A stretch of DNA of 64,000 nucleotides. Origin: Lutimonas vermicola (GTDB taxonomy: Bacteria > Bacteroidota > Bacteroidia > Flavobacteriales > Flavobacteriaceae). Position 1 is the stretch's first letter. Each line of letters starts with the position of its first letter. The notes beneath the pieces were generated by a model that was given only the letters and a program-made list of their open reading frames with translations, was not told the origin of the DNA and made no database searches. Shown one piece after another: positions 45,374 through 53,705 of the stretch. The position numbers and the translations under genes are program-made. The DNA is taken from the NCBI RefSeq assembly GCF_038433205.1, contig NZ_JBCDNA010000002.1:496001-560000 (forward strand), written 5' to 3'.

Positions 45374-46375
45374 TTATTTTTCGAGTAAAAGATTTTCGGT
45401 GCTAAAAGTTTTTAAACCACCTTCCGGGTCACTGTAAATCAAAAAAGCTTTTAATTCTTCATGCTGACCAAGGAACTCTTTTGATTTATCCAGCCCCATG
45501 GCCATAAAGGCAGTTGCATAAGCATCAACATCCCCGCAATCTTTACTGGCAATAACAGAAGCGCTAAGCAAATTACTTTTACTGGGATATCCTGTTTGCG
45601 TATCGATTGTATGCGCGTATTTCTCACCATTCACAGAATCTACTTTGAATTTTCTGTAATTTCCAGAAGTGGCTATGGATTCATTTTGAAGGGCGATAAT
45701 AGTTTGAAAAGACCGTGATCCGTCAAAATTTGGTTCTTCTATTGCTATTCGCCAATACTCCCCTTTCTGATTGGTTCCCCTTGCCCGAATTTCTCCGCCA
45801 ATCTCTACCATGTAATTCTTAACACCTTGTTTTTCGAGGTATCTTCCTATAACGTCAACTGCAAAACCTTTTGCGTTAGCATTGAAATCAAGAAAGGTCT
45901 CAGGGTGCATTTTAATGAGTTTATCGTCTATCAGCTTAATTTGATCAAATCCGACAAAAACCAAAAGGCTGTCTACTTTGCTTTGTTCCATTCGACTCAA
46001 GGGTTTTCCCGGACCAAACCCCCATGCGTTCACCAAAGTTCCAATTGTAGGATCGAATGCACCGTCTGTCTCGTTATAGACCTTTAGCGACTTTTCGAAA
46101 ACTTCTTTAAAATAAGCATCTACAACAACGGTCGTATCACCTCTGTTGATTTTTGAAATATCCGAATTGGGAATATATGTAGATAATGATTTGTTCACTG
46201 CGTGTATCAAACTGTCTATATCAGCTTCCGTAACACTGTCGTTTTTATGGTCAAGGCTAATGTGAAAACTGGTGCCAAAGGCCAGCCCTTCAAGTTGTTT
46301 GTAAACATTTTGCCGATCGCTTTTACATGAGACGGTCAGTAAATAAAAAATAAGAATGCAGAAAGCTTGTTTCAT
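45374..46375 (-). CDS. apbE: FAD:protein FMN transferase
   Basis: The 333-residue lipoprotein (lipobox TVSC, Cys17) transfers FMN from FAD to a threonine or serine of membrane flavoproteins at the outer face of the inner membrane. Family blocks: GTSFHISLDHK, the DGAFDPTIGTLVNAWGFG region (about 110-127), DFNANAKGFAVDVIGRYLE, YMVEIGGEIRARG, and HTIDTQTGYPSKSNLLSASVIA with Mg2+-binding residues near the end. Its targets are almost certainly NqrB and NqrC, encoded 1.3 kb away. It is divergent from the OmpA-like gene. Confidence 0.95.
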   Translation of the reverse strand: MKQAFCILIFYLLTVSCKSDRQNVYKQLEGLAFGTSFHISLDHKNDSVTEADIDSLIHAVNKSLSTYIPNSDISKINRGDTTVVVDAYFKEVFEKSLKVYNETDGAFDPTIGTLVNAWGFGPGKPLSRMEQSKVDSLLVFVGFDQIKLIDDKLIKMHPETFLDFNANAKGFAVDVIGRYLEKQGVKNYMVEIGGEIRARGTNQKGEYWRIAIEEPNFDGSRSFQTIIALQNESIATSGNYRKFKVDSVNGEKYAHTIDTQTGYPSKSNLLSASVIASKDCGDVDAYATAFMAMGLDKSKEFLGQHEELKAFLIYSDPEGGLKTFSTENLLLEK

Positions 46376-46477
46376 ACCAAAAATTATGGATTATTTAACA
46401 CGCAAAGATAAGTTTTATCTTAGTTTTGCCTTTAGGTTTTTTTTAGTAAATTATGTTAATCCAAGCAAAATATTTAA

Positions 46478-46485
46478 TATTTTTG
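46478..46485 (+). promoter_or_regulatory. -7 box of the OmpA-like gene
   Basis: TATTTTTG matches TAnnTTTG exactly and lies 26 bp before the ATG at 46512. It excludes the longer reading frame that starts upstream at 46356. Confidence 0.55.
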
Positions 46486-46511
46486 TTTATAAATTAAATT
46501 CTATTCAAATT

Positions 46512-47339
46512 ATGAAAAAATTATTTTTTGGAGCCCTGTTTTTATCGGTTCTATTAACATCTTGTGTTTCAAACAAAAAATATGCGGATCTGGAAACACA
46601 GCACAACAAAACAAAACAGGATCTGGTAGATGCAAAAGCTGATTTACAATCTTGTTTGGTGGATAAAGATCACTTGATGGAATTAAACAGTTCATTAAAA
46701 GAAGACAAAGCACGTTCTTTGCAACAAGTAGAAAATTTAACTGTATTAACTCAATCTTCATCTGATAATATCAAAGAAGTTATTGCTCAGTTAAGTGAAA
46801 AAGATAAATACATCAATGGAGTTCGTGATGCAATGACGAAAAAAGATTCGATCAATTTAGCGCTGGCTTTCCAATTGAAAAAAGATCTTGCAGATGGTAT
46901 ACAGGATGAAGACATTCAAATTGAAGTAGAAAAAACTGTAGTTTATATTTCAATTGCTGACAAAATGTTGTTTAAGAGCGGAAGCGCGATAGTATCTGAT
47001 AGAGCAAAAGAAGTTCTTGGAAAAGTGGCAACGGTAGTAAACAGCAAACCTGAAATGGAAGTTCAGGTTGAAGGTTATACAGACAATGTGCCGATCAGTA
47101 CCAATAACATGAAAGACAACTGGGACCTTAGTGTAGCCAGAGCTACTTCAGTAGTGAGGGTACTTCAAAACGATTTTGAGGTTGCCCCAAGCAGGTTAAT
47201 TGCTGCCGGTAGAAGTGAATATGTTCCTTTAGCCTCAAATGATACGGCAGAAGGAAGATCTACAAACAGAAGAACCAGAATTGTTATTTTACCTAAATTA
47301 GAAGAGTTCTTCGATATTCTGGAACAGAAACCCGAATAG
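46512..47339 (+). CDS. OmpA-family peptidoglycan-binding lipoprotein
   Basis: From the ATG at 46512 the protein has 275 residues. It has a lipobox LTSC (Cys18), a coiled-coil stretch (about 24-110, KYADLETQHNKTKQDLVDAKADLQ region), and an OmpA C-terminal domain (about 145-270). The peptidoglycan contact is shown by VEGYTDNVPI, NWDLSVARATSVVRVL and SNDTAEGRSTNRRTRIVI. It should tether outer membrane to cell wall. The frame is open upstream to 46356, but that would add 52 residues before the signal peptide. A strong terminator follows at 47364. Confidence 0.93.
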   Translation: MKKLFFGALFLSVLLTSCVSNKKYADLETQHNKTKQDLVDAKADLQSCLVDKDHLMELNSSLKEDKARSLQQVENLTVLTQSSSDNIKEVIAQLSEKDKYINGVRDAMTKKDSINLALAFQLKKDLADGIQDEDIQIEVEKTVVYISIADKMLFKSGSAIVSDRAKEVLGKVATVVNSKPEMEVQVEGYTDNVPISTNNMKDNWDLSVARATSVVRVLQNDFEVAPSRLIAAGRSEYVPLASNDTAEGRSTNRRTRIVILPKLEEFFDILEQKPE

Positions 47340-47363
47340 ATTGAATTTACCGAATGATAAAAT

Positions 47364-47391
47364 AAAATCCCGCCAATGGCGGGATTTTTTT
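47364..47391 (+). terminator. Rho-independent terminator after the OmpA-like gene
   Basis: AAAATCCCGCC and GGCGGGATTTT form an 11-bp stem around AAT, followed by T7 in total. It lies 25 bp after the stop codon. It is the clearest terminator in the window. Confidence 0.85.
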
Positions 47392-47600
47392 ATGCCATAC
47401 TTTTTTTATGGTATGGAATCAGCCGTTCAATCTGCGTATGTATAGATTAGGCCGTGCAGACATTTAAAGACTGCCCACTACCCCTATAATACATAAAACA
47501 TAGTTCTAACTGTTCTAATGCGATTTATCGCTCTAACGACATAGCTTTTTACCGAAGGCAGGCTAAAAGCAGGCTTGCTTGTAATTGCTTTTAGAAATAT
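47392..47600. other. Non-coding spacer between convergent terminators
   Basis: No gene is recognised. It holds several short inverted repeats: GCCATAC/GTATGG-type arms at about 47393-47416, GCGATTTATCGC at 47520-47531, and TAAAAGC/GCTTTTA arms at about 47573-47592. Local base composition is slightly richer in G+C than other spacers. Confidence 0.4.
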
Positions 47601-47625
47601 AAAATCCCGCCATAAGCGGGATTTT
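47601..47625 (-). terminator. Terminator after nqrF
   Basis: AAAATCCCGC and GCGGGATTTT form a 10-bp stem around CATAA. On the minus strand the stem ends in UUUU then AUAU and lies 26 bp after the nqrF stop. The stem sequence is nearly the same as that of the terminator at 47364, so it may act in both directions. Confidence 0.7.
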
Positions 47626-47651
47626 ATATCGTTTATACAATGATCATTAAA

Positions 47652-48944
47652 TTAACCACCGAAGTCATCAAATCTAATATTCTCATCTGCCATACCAAAA
47701 TCTTCACCCATTTTCTGAACAGCCTGGTTCATCATAGGCGGGCCACAGAAATACAATTCCAGATCCTCAGGTGCTTCATGCTTAGAAAGGTACTGGTCTA
47801 TCACAGCCTGATGCACAAAACCTAAGAAACCATCTCCTTCTGTGTCATCTATATCCTTCATAACTTTCCAGTTATCATCTTCTGTTGGTTCTGAAAGTAC
47901 TATGTAAAATTTGAAATTAGGGAATTCTTTTTCCAGGTCTCTGAAATGATCAGTATAAAATAACTCTCTTTTTGATCTTCCGCCGTACCAGTAGGTTACT
48001 TTTCTGTCTGTTTTAAGTGTTTTAAACAGATGATAAAGGTGCGATCTCATCGGAGCCATACCTGCACCACCACCTACGTAAAGCATCTCTGAGTCAGACT
48101 CATTGATAAAGAATTCACCATAAGGACCTGAAACAATCACTTTCTCACCAGGTTTTTTACTAAAAATAAACGATGAAGCAATTCCAGGGTTAACATTTGC
48201 CCAGCTGTTCTTAGCCCTATCCCATGGTGGGGTAGCGATACGCACATTCAACATGATATTTCTTCCCTCTGCAGGGTAAGAAGCCATGGAATAAGCTCTT
48301 TCAACAGTTTCAGAATTCTTCATTTTAAGAGGCCAAAGGTCAAATTTATCCCATTCTAGTTTAAACTTTTCAGGTTCTCCAGGATGTTCTTTTGGATGTG
48401 CCGTAATATCAATATCTTGAAAACTAACCTCAGTTGAAGGAATTTCAATTTGAATATAGCCCCCGGCCTTATAATCCATATCCTCTGGTAATTCTACTAC
48501 AAACTCCTTAATAAAGGAAGCCACATTATAATTGGATTTTACAGTTGCTTCAAACTTCTTGATTCCAAATATTTCTTCCGGAATTGTAATTTCCATATCT
48601 TCTTTTATCTTCACCTGGCAACCCAAGCGGGCACCGGCAGCCAGTTCCTTTCTCGTAAAGTTTGGCACTTCTGTCGGAAGCGGTTCTCCTCCACCCTTTA
48701 GCACATGACATTCACACTGTAAACAAGTACCTCCCCCTCCACAAGCTGAAGGCAAAAATATCTTTGCGTTACTCAAAGTTGTCAATAGGGTGTTACCGGT
48801 TTCTACTTCAATTTCCTTTTGTCCGTTAATCAAAAGTTTTACCTTACCTGAAGGAAGCAATTTAGCTTTTGCTACAAGTAAAACGGTTACTAAGATGAGT
48901 ATTAACACTAATGAAAATACGATACTTGCTACGATTGGATTCAT
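47652..48944 (-). CDS. nqrF: Na+-translocating NADH:quinone reductase subunit F
   Basis: This 430-residue subunit takes electrons from NADH. Order: one N-terminal membrane helix (about 6-26), a [2Fe-2S] ferredoxin domain with Cys68, Cys74, Cys77 and Cys109 (SACGGGGTCLQC and GARLGCQV), an FAD domain (RAYSMASYPAEG) and an NADH domain (YVGGGAGMAPMRSHLYHL, YFCGPPMMNQAV). The C-terminus RFDDFGG is typical. It is the last gene of the nqr operon, 21 bp after nqrE, and is followed by a terminator. Confidence 0.97.
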   Translation of the reverse strand: MNPIVASIVFSLVLILILVTVLLVAKAKLLPSGKVKLLINGQKEIEVETGNTLLTTLSNAKIFLPSACGGGGTCLQCECHVLKGGGEPLPTEVPNFTRKELAAGARLGCQVKIKEDMEITIPEEIFGIKKFEATVKSNYNVASFIKEFVVELPEDMDYKAGGYIQIEIPSTEVSFQDIDITAHPKEHPGEPEKFKLEWDKFDLWPLKMKNSETVERAYSMASYPAEGRNIMLNVRIATPPWDRAKNSWANVNPGIASSFIFSKKPGEKVIVSGPYGEFFINESDSEMLYVGGGAGMAPMRSHLYHLFKTLKTDRKVTYWYGGRSKRELFYTDHFRDLEKEFPNFKFYIVLSEPTEDDNWKVMKDIDDTEGDGFLGFVHQAVIDQYLSKHEAPEDLELYFCGPPMMNQAVQKMGEDFGMADENIRFDDFGG

Positions 48945-48965
48945 TATCTCTACGATCTTAACTTA

Positions 48966-49583
48966 TTATAATTTTATTCCTGAAAAACTCATGAAAGCAA
49001 TGGCCATCAGGCCTGTAATTACAAACGTAATTCCCAATCCTTTCAACGGCTTAGGAACATTTGAATAGGCTATTTTCTCTCTGATAGAAGCAATAGCAAC
49101 AATGGCAAGAAACCATCCGATGCCCGAGCCTAAACCATAGACGGCTGATTCGGTCACAGTGGTAAAATTCTTTTGCTGCATAAACAAAGATCCTCCTAAA
49201 ATTGCACAGTTTACCGCAATCAAAGGAAGAAATATACCTAAAGCACTATATAGTGCCGGAGCAAATCGCTCTACTATCATTTCTACCAATTGTACCATTG
49301 AGGCGATCACTGCGATGAACATAATAAAGCTTAAGAAACTCAAGTCTATAGATTCATATTCAGGTCCTAGCCACACCAAAGCGCCTTCTTTCAAAATATA
49401 AGTATCCAACAAATAATTGGCAGGTACAGTGATTATCAGTACAAAAATTACCGCAGCCCCTAATCCAACCGCTGTTTTTACGGTTTTTGAAACAGCCAGA
49501 TAAGAACACATCCCCAGAAAATAGGCAAACACCATATTATCTATGAATATGCTTCTAACAAACAAACTTACTAATGCTTCCAT
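48966..49583 (-). CDS. nqrE: Na+-translocating NADH:quinone reductase subunit E
   Basis: The 205-residue integral membrane protein has six predicted helices and belongs to the NqrDE/RnfAE family. NqrD and NqrE together bind an Fe-S cluster through conserved Cys in helices 1 and 4; here FLGMCSYLAVS and AVNCAILGGSLF carry them. It takes part in electron transfer across the membrane coupled to Na+ export. It lies 46 bp after nqrD. Confidence 0.95.
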   Translation of the reverse strand: MEALVSLFVRSIFIDNMVFAYFLGMCSYLAVSKTVKTAVGLGAAVIFVLIITVPANYLLDTYILKEGALVWLGPEYESIDLSFLSFIMFIAVIASMVQLVEMIVERFAPALYSALGIFLPLIAVNCAILGGSLFMQQKNFTTVTESAVYGLGSGIGWFLAIVAIASIREKIAYSNVPKPLKGLGITFVITGLMAIAFMSFSGIKL

Positions 49584-49629
49584 GTTTTATTTTTTTACTC
49601 CTTTATGACAAAAGGCTTATAATTTTATT

Positions 49630-50301
49630 TTATTCTTCTATCAGTTTTCTGTTCCTAGACCTTTGGAACCAAATCAAAATACCTACGGTAATGAGCGCCA
49701 TCGGGGCCAACATCATAAATCCGTTGTTTTCGTACCCATAATGATATAAGCCTGTCGATTCAGCTATAGTCTTTCCTTTATGTCCTAAAACTTCATAACC
49801 CATTAATTTTCCAGAACCGAAAAGCTCTCTGAAAAAAGATACAATGATCAAAATGACCGCATATCCTATCGTATTTCCAATCCCATCAAGAATCGATTTC
49901 CAAGGCCCGTTAGCCAAAGCAAATGCCTCAAATCGACCCATAATGATACAGTTCGTAATGATCAGCCCAACAAATACTGATAACTGTTTGCTAACATCAT
50001 AAGAATATGCCTTTAAAACCTGATCAACCAGGATCACCAAGAAGGCCACGATCAGTAACTGAACGATAATTCTAATCCTGTTAGGAATAAGGTTCCTCAA
50101 TAATGAAACGATCAGGTTACCAAAAACAAGTACAAACATCACTGCCAATGACATCACTATCGCTGCCTTTAATTGCACCGTAATTGCCAATGCCGAACAT
50201 ATACCCAATACCTGTACTGTTACTGGGTTATCATCGTTTAAAGGGTCAATCAATAACCTTTTGTTCTTTTGCGAAAACAAAGCTTCTTTTTCTGCCATCA
50301 T
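49630..50301 (-). CDS. nqrD: Na+-translocating NADH:quinone reductase subunit D
   Basis: The 223-residue membrane subunit is the partner of NqrE, with six helices. Conserved cysteines are in VQVLGICSALAIT and GLIITNCIIMGRFEAFAL. The N-terminal ATG overlaps the last base of nqrC's stop. The C-terminal tail is basic (WFQRSRNRKLIEE) and should be cytosolic. Confidence 0.95.
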   Translation of the reverse strand: MMAEKEALFSQKNKRLLIDPLNDDNPVTVQVLGICSALAITVQLKAAIVMSLAVMFVLVFGNLIVSLLRNLIPNRIRIIVQLLIVAFLVILVDQVLKAYSYDVSKQLSVFVGLIITNCIIMGRFEAFALANGPWKSILDGIGNTIGYAVILIIVSFFRELFGSGKLMGYEVLGHKGKTIAESTGLYHYGYENNGFMMLAPMALITVGILIWFQRSRNRKLIEE

Positions 50302-50996
50302 TAATTATTTTTAAAGTATGGTAAATAGTTTGCTAATCTCTCTTCGACCATATCAGAAACCCCGTCTGAAGTAATTGTTCCTCCGGAAATGGCATCCACA
50401 GCATGAATATCTCCTGCCTTAGCACCTCCTTTAACCGCTGTCACTGATACAAAATTATTATTTTCGTCGAATATTTTCTTTCCAATATACTGGTCCTCAT
50501 ACCAGGACTGATTAATTTCAGCACCAAGACCAGCAGTTTCACCTGCATGGTCAAATGAAGCTCCAACAATAGTATTTTTATCACTATCCAAGGCCAAATA
50601 ACCCCAGATTTCCTTCCAAAGCCCGGCTCCGAATAGTGGGATTACATAAAATGTCTTCCCATCTTTCTCAGCGATATACAATGGAAAAGCCTGCTCTTCC
50701 TTAGGTTTCTTGGTTTCCTTCATCAATTCGATCTTAAAGGCATCGACATCTTGGTTCACCGAACCATCTGAATTAAGCGCCAATTCCTGCTTCACATATC
50801 CTGAAAACTGCTCGCTGGCCTCTTTTCGGCTTACGTTGATACCGATAGTCGATAAAATGTTTTGCATCTTTTCCTGCCTTACATTTTCAGCCTGAAGCGG
50901 CTTGAGCGTTGTTGCTGTAAAAGCAAGCGCAGCAGCTACTACTACAACCATGACAACGGCAAAAATAAAGGTGTAACTATTACTATTTCTATCCAT
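50301..50996 (-). CDS. nqrC: Na+-translocating NADH:quinone reductase subunit C
   Basis: The 231-residue subunit has one N-terminal helix (about 9-30) and a periplasmic FMN-binding domain. The flavinylation motif is DAISGGTITSDG with Thr207 as the residue to which ApbE should attach FMN. FGAGLWKEIWGYLALD and HAGETAGLGAEINQSWY are conserved around the flavin. It lies 2 bp after nqrB and overlaps nqrD by one base. Confidence 0.96.
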   Translation of the reverse strand: MDRNSNSYTFIFAVVMVVVVAAALAFTATTLKPLQAENVRQEKMQNILSTIGINVSRKEASEQFSGYVKQELALNSDGSVNQDVDAFKIELMKETKKPKEEQAFPLYIAEKDGKTFYVIPLFGAGLWKEIWGYLALDSDKNTIVGASFDHAGETAGLGAEINQSWYEDQYIGKKIFDENNNFVSVTAVKGGAKAGDIHAVDAISGGTITSDGVSDMVEERLANYLPYFKNN

Positions 50997-50998
50997 AA

Positions 50999-52141
50999 CT
51001 ATGCGTTAACTTTTTGTAATCTCTTTTTTCGTCTTTTTATATTTCCTTCAACAACATAATGATCAATTGTCGGTGCAAAGACGTTCATCAACAAAATGGC
51101 CATCATCATTCCTTCGGGTAATGTCGGGTTGACCACCCTGATCAGAATTGCAAATATTCCTATTAAGAAACCATATATCCATTTCCCTTTTGTGGTTTGA
51201 GCTGCCGATACCGGATCTGTTGCCATAAACACCAAACCAAATGCAAACCCGCCAGCCAATAAATGCTGCCACCATGGAAAATTCAATAATTCATTGGTTT
51301 CACTTCCAATGGCATTAAACAGAAGCCCCATAAGGGCGGCTCCCAATAAACAGGAAATCATGATTCTCCAGCTGGCAATACCAGTAAACAGCAATAAAGC
51401 CGCTCCTATCAAGATCATGAGCACCGAGGTTTCACCCACTGAGCCGGGAACATATCCCATAAACATATCAAACCAACTGTATGCTGGAGTTGTTCCTCCG
51501 GCAAGTGATCCTAGAATTGTTTCCCCGGAAACACCATCAGCAACTGAATCTGCGACCCAAACTGTATTTCCAGACATATAAGGAGCATAAGAAAATAATG
51601 CAAAAGCCCTTGCAACAAGTGCAGGGTTAAGAATATTCATTCCAGTTCCTCCAAAGGCCTCTTTACCAAGAATAACGGCAAATATAACCGACAAAGCCAG
51701 CATCCAAAGAGGCAGGTCAATCGGCATGATCATGGGAATAAGCAATCCTGTCACCAAATAACCTTCATTAACATCGTGTCCTCTGAAAACGGCATAAGCA
51801 AATTCAATACCGAGACCCACTCCGTAAGAGACTATGATCATTGGCATAAAACGAATAGCGCCAAAAATAAAATAGTCCCAGAATTCCTTTCCATCACCCA
51901 TATTCTGGTAACCTACGTTCCACATCCCGAAAATCAGGGCCGGCAATAAAGCAATGACCACAGTAATCATTACACGTTTCAGGTCAATTCCATCCCTGAT
52001 ATGTGCTCCGTATTTTGTAGTGTGATTAGGTACAAAAAGGAAAGTATCTATTCCGTTAAAAGCCGGTGCGTATTTTTCAAATTTACCCCCTTTGTCAAAA
52101 TTGGGTTTGATTTTGTCTAATTGTTTTCTTAAAAAATTCAT
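50999..52141 (-). CDS. nqrB: Na+-translocating NADH:quinone reductase subunit B
   Basis: The 380-residue main membrane subunit has about ten helices and holds riboflavin, a covalent FMN and the sodium path. The covalent FMN should sit on Thr208 in DGVSGETILG, which fits the S-G-x-T pattern. GKEAFGGTGMNILNPALVARAF and FMATDPVSAAQTTKGKWIYG are hallmark segments. It directly follows nqrA (52142) with no gap. Confidence 0.96.
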   Translation of the reverse strand: MNFLRKQLDKIKPNFDKGGKFEKYAPAFNGIDTFLFVPNHTTKYGAHIRDGIDLKRVMITVVIALLPALIFGMWNVGYQNMGDGKEFWDYFIFGAIRFMPMIIVSYGVGLGIEFAYAVFRGHDVNEGYLVTGLLIPMIMPIDLPLWMLALSVIFAVILGKEAFGGTGMNILNPALVARAFALFSYAPYMSGNTVWVADSVADGVSGETILGSLAGGTTPAYSWFDMFMGYVPGSVGETSVLMILIGAALLLFTGIASWRIMISCLLGAALMGLLFNAIGSETNELLNFPWWQHLLAGGFAFGLVFMATDPVSAAQTTKGKWIYGFLIGIFAILIRVVNPTLPEGMMMAILLMNVFAPTIDHYVVEGNIKRRKKRLQKVNA

Positions 52142-53488
52142 CTAGCCTACTTCTTTAATCATTAAATCTAATCCTTCACGAATAATTTCCTGAGCTTCGA
52201 TCTTGGATGTGCTTATAAAGTCGATCAATGCAAAATCTTCAGGAGCTACTTCATAGATTCCCAAATTCTCCATTTTTTCTATATCCTGAATCATGGTTGC
52301 CTTAAGCAACTGCATAGGATAAATATCCATGGGGAAAACCCTTTCCATTTCACCTGTAATCACAAAAGCCCTCTCTTCTCCATTGAGATTAGTATCGAGG
52401 TCATATTCTTTATTGGGCGATAACCAAGACAGAAATGTTCTGCTCATGCTGAATTTGTGATTTCCAATAAAAGGCATCCATCCAAAAAATTCATGATGAT
52501 CACCTTCGGGAATAACACATACTAAGTCATCGTAAAACCCAAGAGAGCCTTGCAGGCTAACAGCAGTTCCGGTCAACGGATTCCCACTAATGATTCTATT
52601 TTTCCCTGATTTTAATTTTCCTGCTACAATATCACTGATTTGGGATCCCTGAATAACCGCATAATACTGAGGACCGTCAACCTGACTGCCTGCAAGGGCA
52701 ATCACTTTGGTTGGATTGTATTTTCCACTGAGAAAAAGACTTCCAATGGCAGCAACATTCTGAGGATGAACTACCCACACCCTTTCTCCAGAATTGATAG
52801 GATCTATTTTTGCTATCTGAACACCCACATTACCTGCCGGATGTTTACCGGTTACCTTATGCAATTCTACTCCGTTGATATTGTCAAAAAAGCTTTCCGA
52901 TGCTCCAACTGATAAGTGCACCTTTCCTTCTGTCAACTTGGATAAAGCATCAATTCCCGCCTGAAATTGCTTCTTTCTTCCTTCAAGAGTCACAACATGG
53001 GATGCAGCAAGAGGTGCAGTGCTGTAGGCTGAAATAAAAATGGCCTTAGGGCTGTCTGACGGGTTGGCAACCACATCATAAGGGCGTTGTTTGATCATGG
53101 GCCAGCAGCCACTTTCCAACAGTAATTCCTTTATCTGGGGTCCAGCTAATTTGCCTGGTGTCTTGGCGCCAAAATCAACATAAGTGTCTTTATCATCAGC
53201 GCTAATTTTAATCGATAAAAGTTTCCTTTTTGCTCCTCGAACTATTTCTGTAACCTCTCCACTTACCGGAGAAGAAAATTTTATCTTTTCATTACTTTTT
53301 GAAAAGAACACTGCATCTCCAACCTTGACCTTATCTCCAACTTTTACAGCCAGTTTTGGTACTATTCCGTGAAATTCTGATGGATTTACAGCAAAAGTTT
53401 TTGATCGATTCGCCGTGGATATTTCGTGAGTGGCTCCTCCTTTGAGCTTAATATTCAAGCCCTTTTTAATTTTAATGTCTGTAGACAT
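52142..53488 (-). CDS. nqrA: Na+-translocating NADH:quinone reductase subunit A
   Basis: The 448-residue soluble subunit is the first gene of the operon. It opens IKIKKGLNIKLKGGA and has a barrel-sandwich hybrid domain (KVGDKVKVGDAVFFSK). GCWPMIKQRPYDVVANP and the C-terminal ISTSKIEAQEIIREGLDLMIKEVG are family blocks. It is needed for quinone reduction. No rnf-type gene replaces any subunit, so all six NQR genes are present in the usual order A-F. Confidence 0.96.
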   Translation of the reverse strand: MSTDIKIKKGLNIKLKGGATHEISTANRSKTFAVNPSEFHGIVPKLAVKVGDKVKVGDAVFFSKSNEKIKFSSPVSGEVTEIVRGAKRKLLSIKISADDKDTYVDFGAKTPGKLAGPQIKELLLESGCWPMIKQRPYDVVANPSDSPKAIFISAYSTAPLAASHVVTLEGRKKQFQAGIDALSKLTEGKVHLSVGASESFFDNINGVELHKVTGKHPAGNVGVQIAKIDPINSGERVWVVHPQNVAAIGSLFLSGKYNPTKVIALAGSQVDGPQYYAVIQGSQISDIVAGKLKSGKNRIISGNPLTGTAVSLQGSLGFYDDLVCVIPEGDHHEFFGWMPFIGNHKFSMSRTFLSWLSPNKEYDLDTNLNGEERAFVITGEMERVFPMDIYPMQLLKATMIQDIEKMENLGIYEVAPEDFALIDFISTSKIEAQEIIREGLDLMIKEVG

Positions 53489-53573
53489 ACCTTTGCTTAA
53501 TTAAAATTTATTTTCCTAAGACACCATTTTCATGGCCTTTAATGGGAAAAATCAATTGTTTCTTAATCGAGTG

Positions 53574-53581
53574 CAAATTTA
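53574..53581 (-). promoter_or_regulatory. -7 box of the nqr operon
   Basis: On the minus strand this reads TAAATTTG, an exact match to TAnnTTTG, 85 bp before the nqrA start. A -33 element is not clear. It leaves an 80-base 5' untranslated region. Confidence 0.45.
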
Positions 53582-53621
53582 ATAATTAATATTTTATAGA
53601 TTAGCATTTAATTAACATTTA

Positions 53622-53650
53622 TTTGGATTCAATCAATGATCTTATTTTTG
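53622..53650 (+). promoter_or_regulatory. Promoter of the T9SS plug gene
   Basis: TTTG (53622-53625), a 17-base spacer and TATTTTTG (53643-53650) give a full match to the Bacteroidota consensus. It lies back to back with the nqr promoter in the 217-bp divergent spacer. Confidence 0.65.
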
Positions 53651-53705
53651 TTTACTTATCGTGCTAAAAAAGTAAGCAAAAACTAGACAACACCTTACAA
53701 AACAG

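Noticed and set aside
46356..46511. Upstream extension of the OmpA-like gene
   Set aside because: It would place 52 residues before a perfect lipoprotein signal peptide, and a strong -7 box lies inside it (46478-46485).
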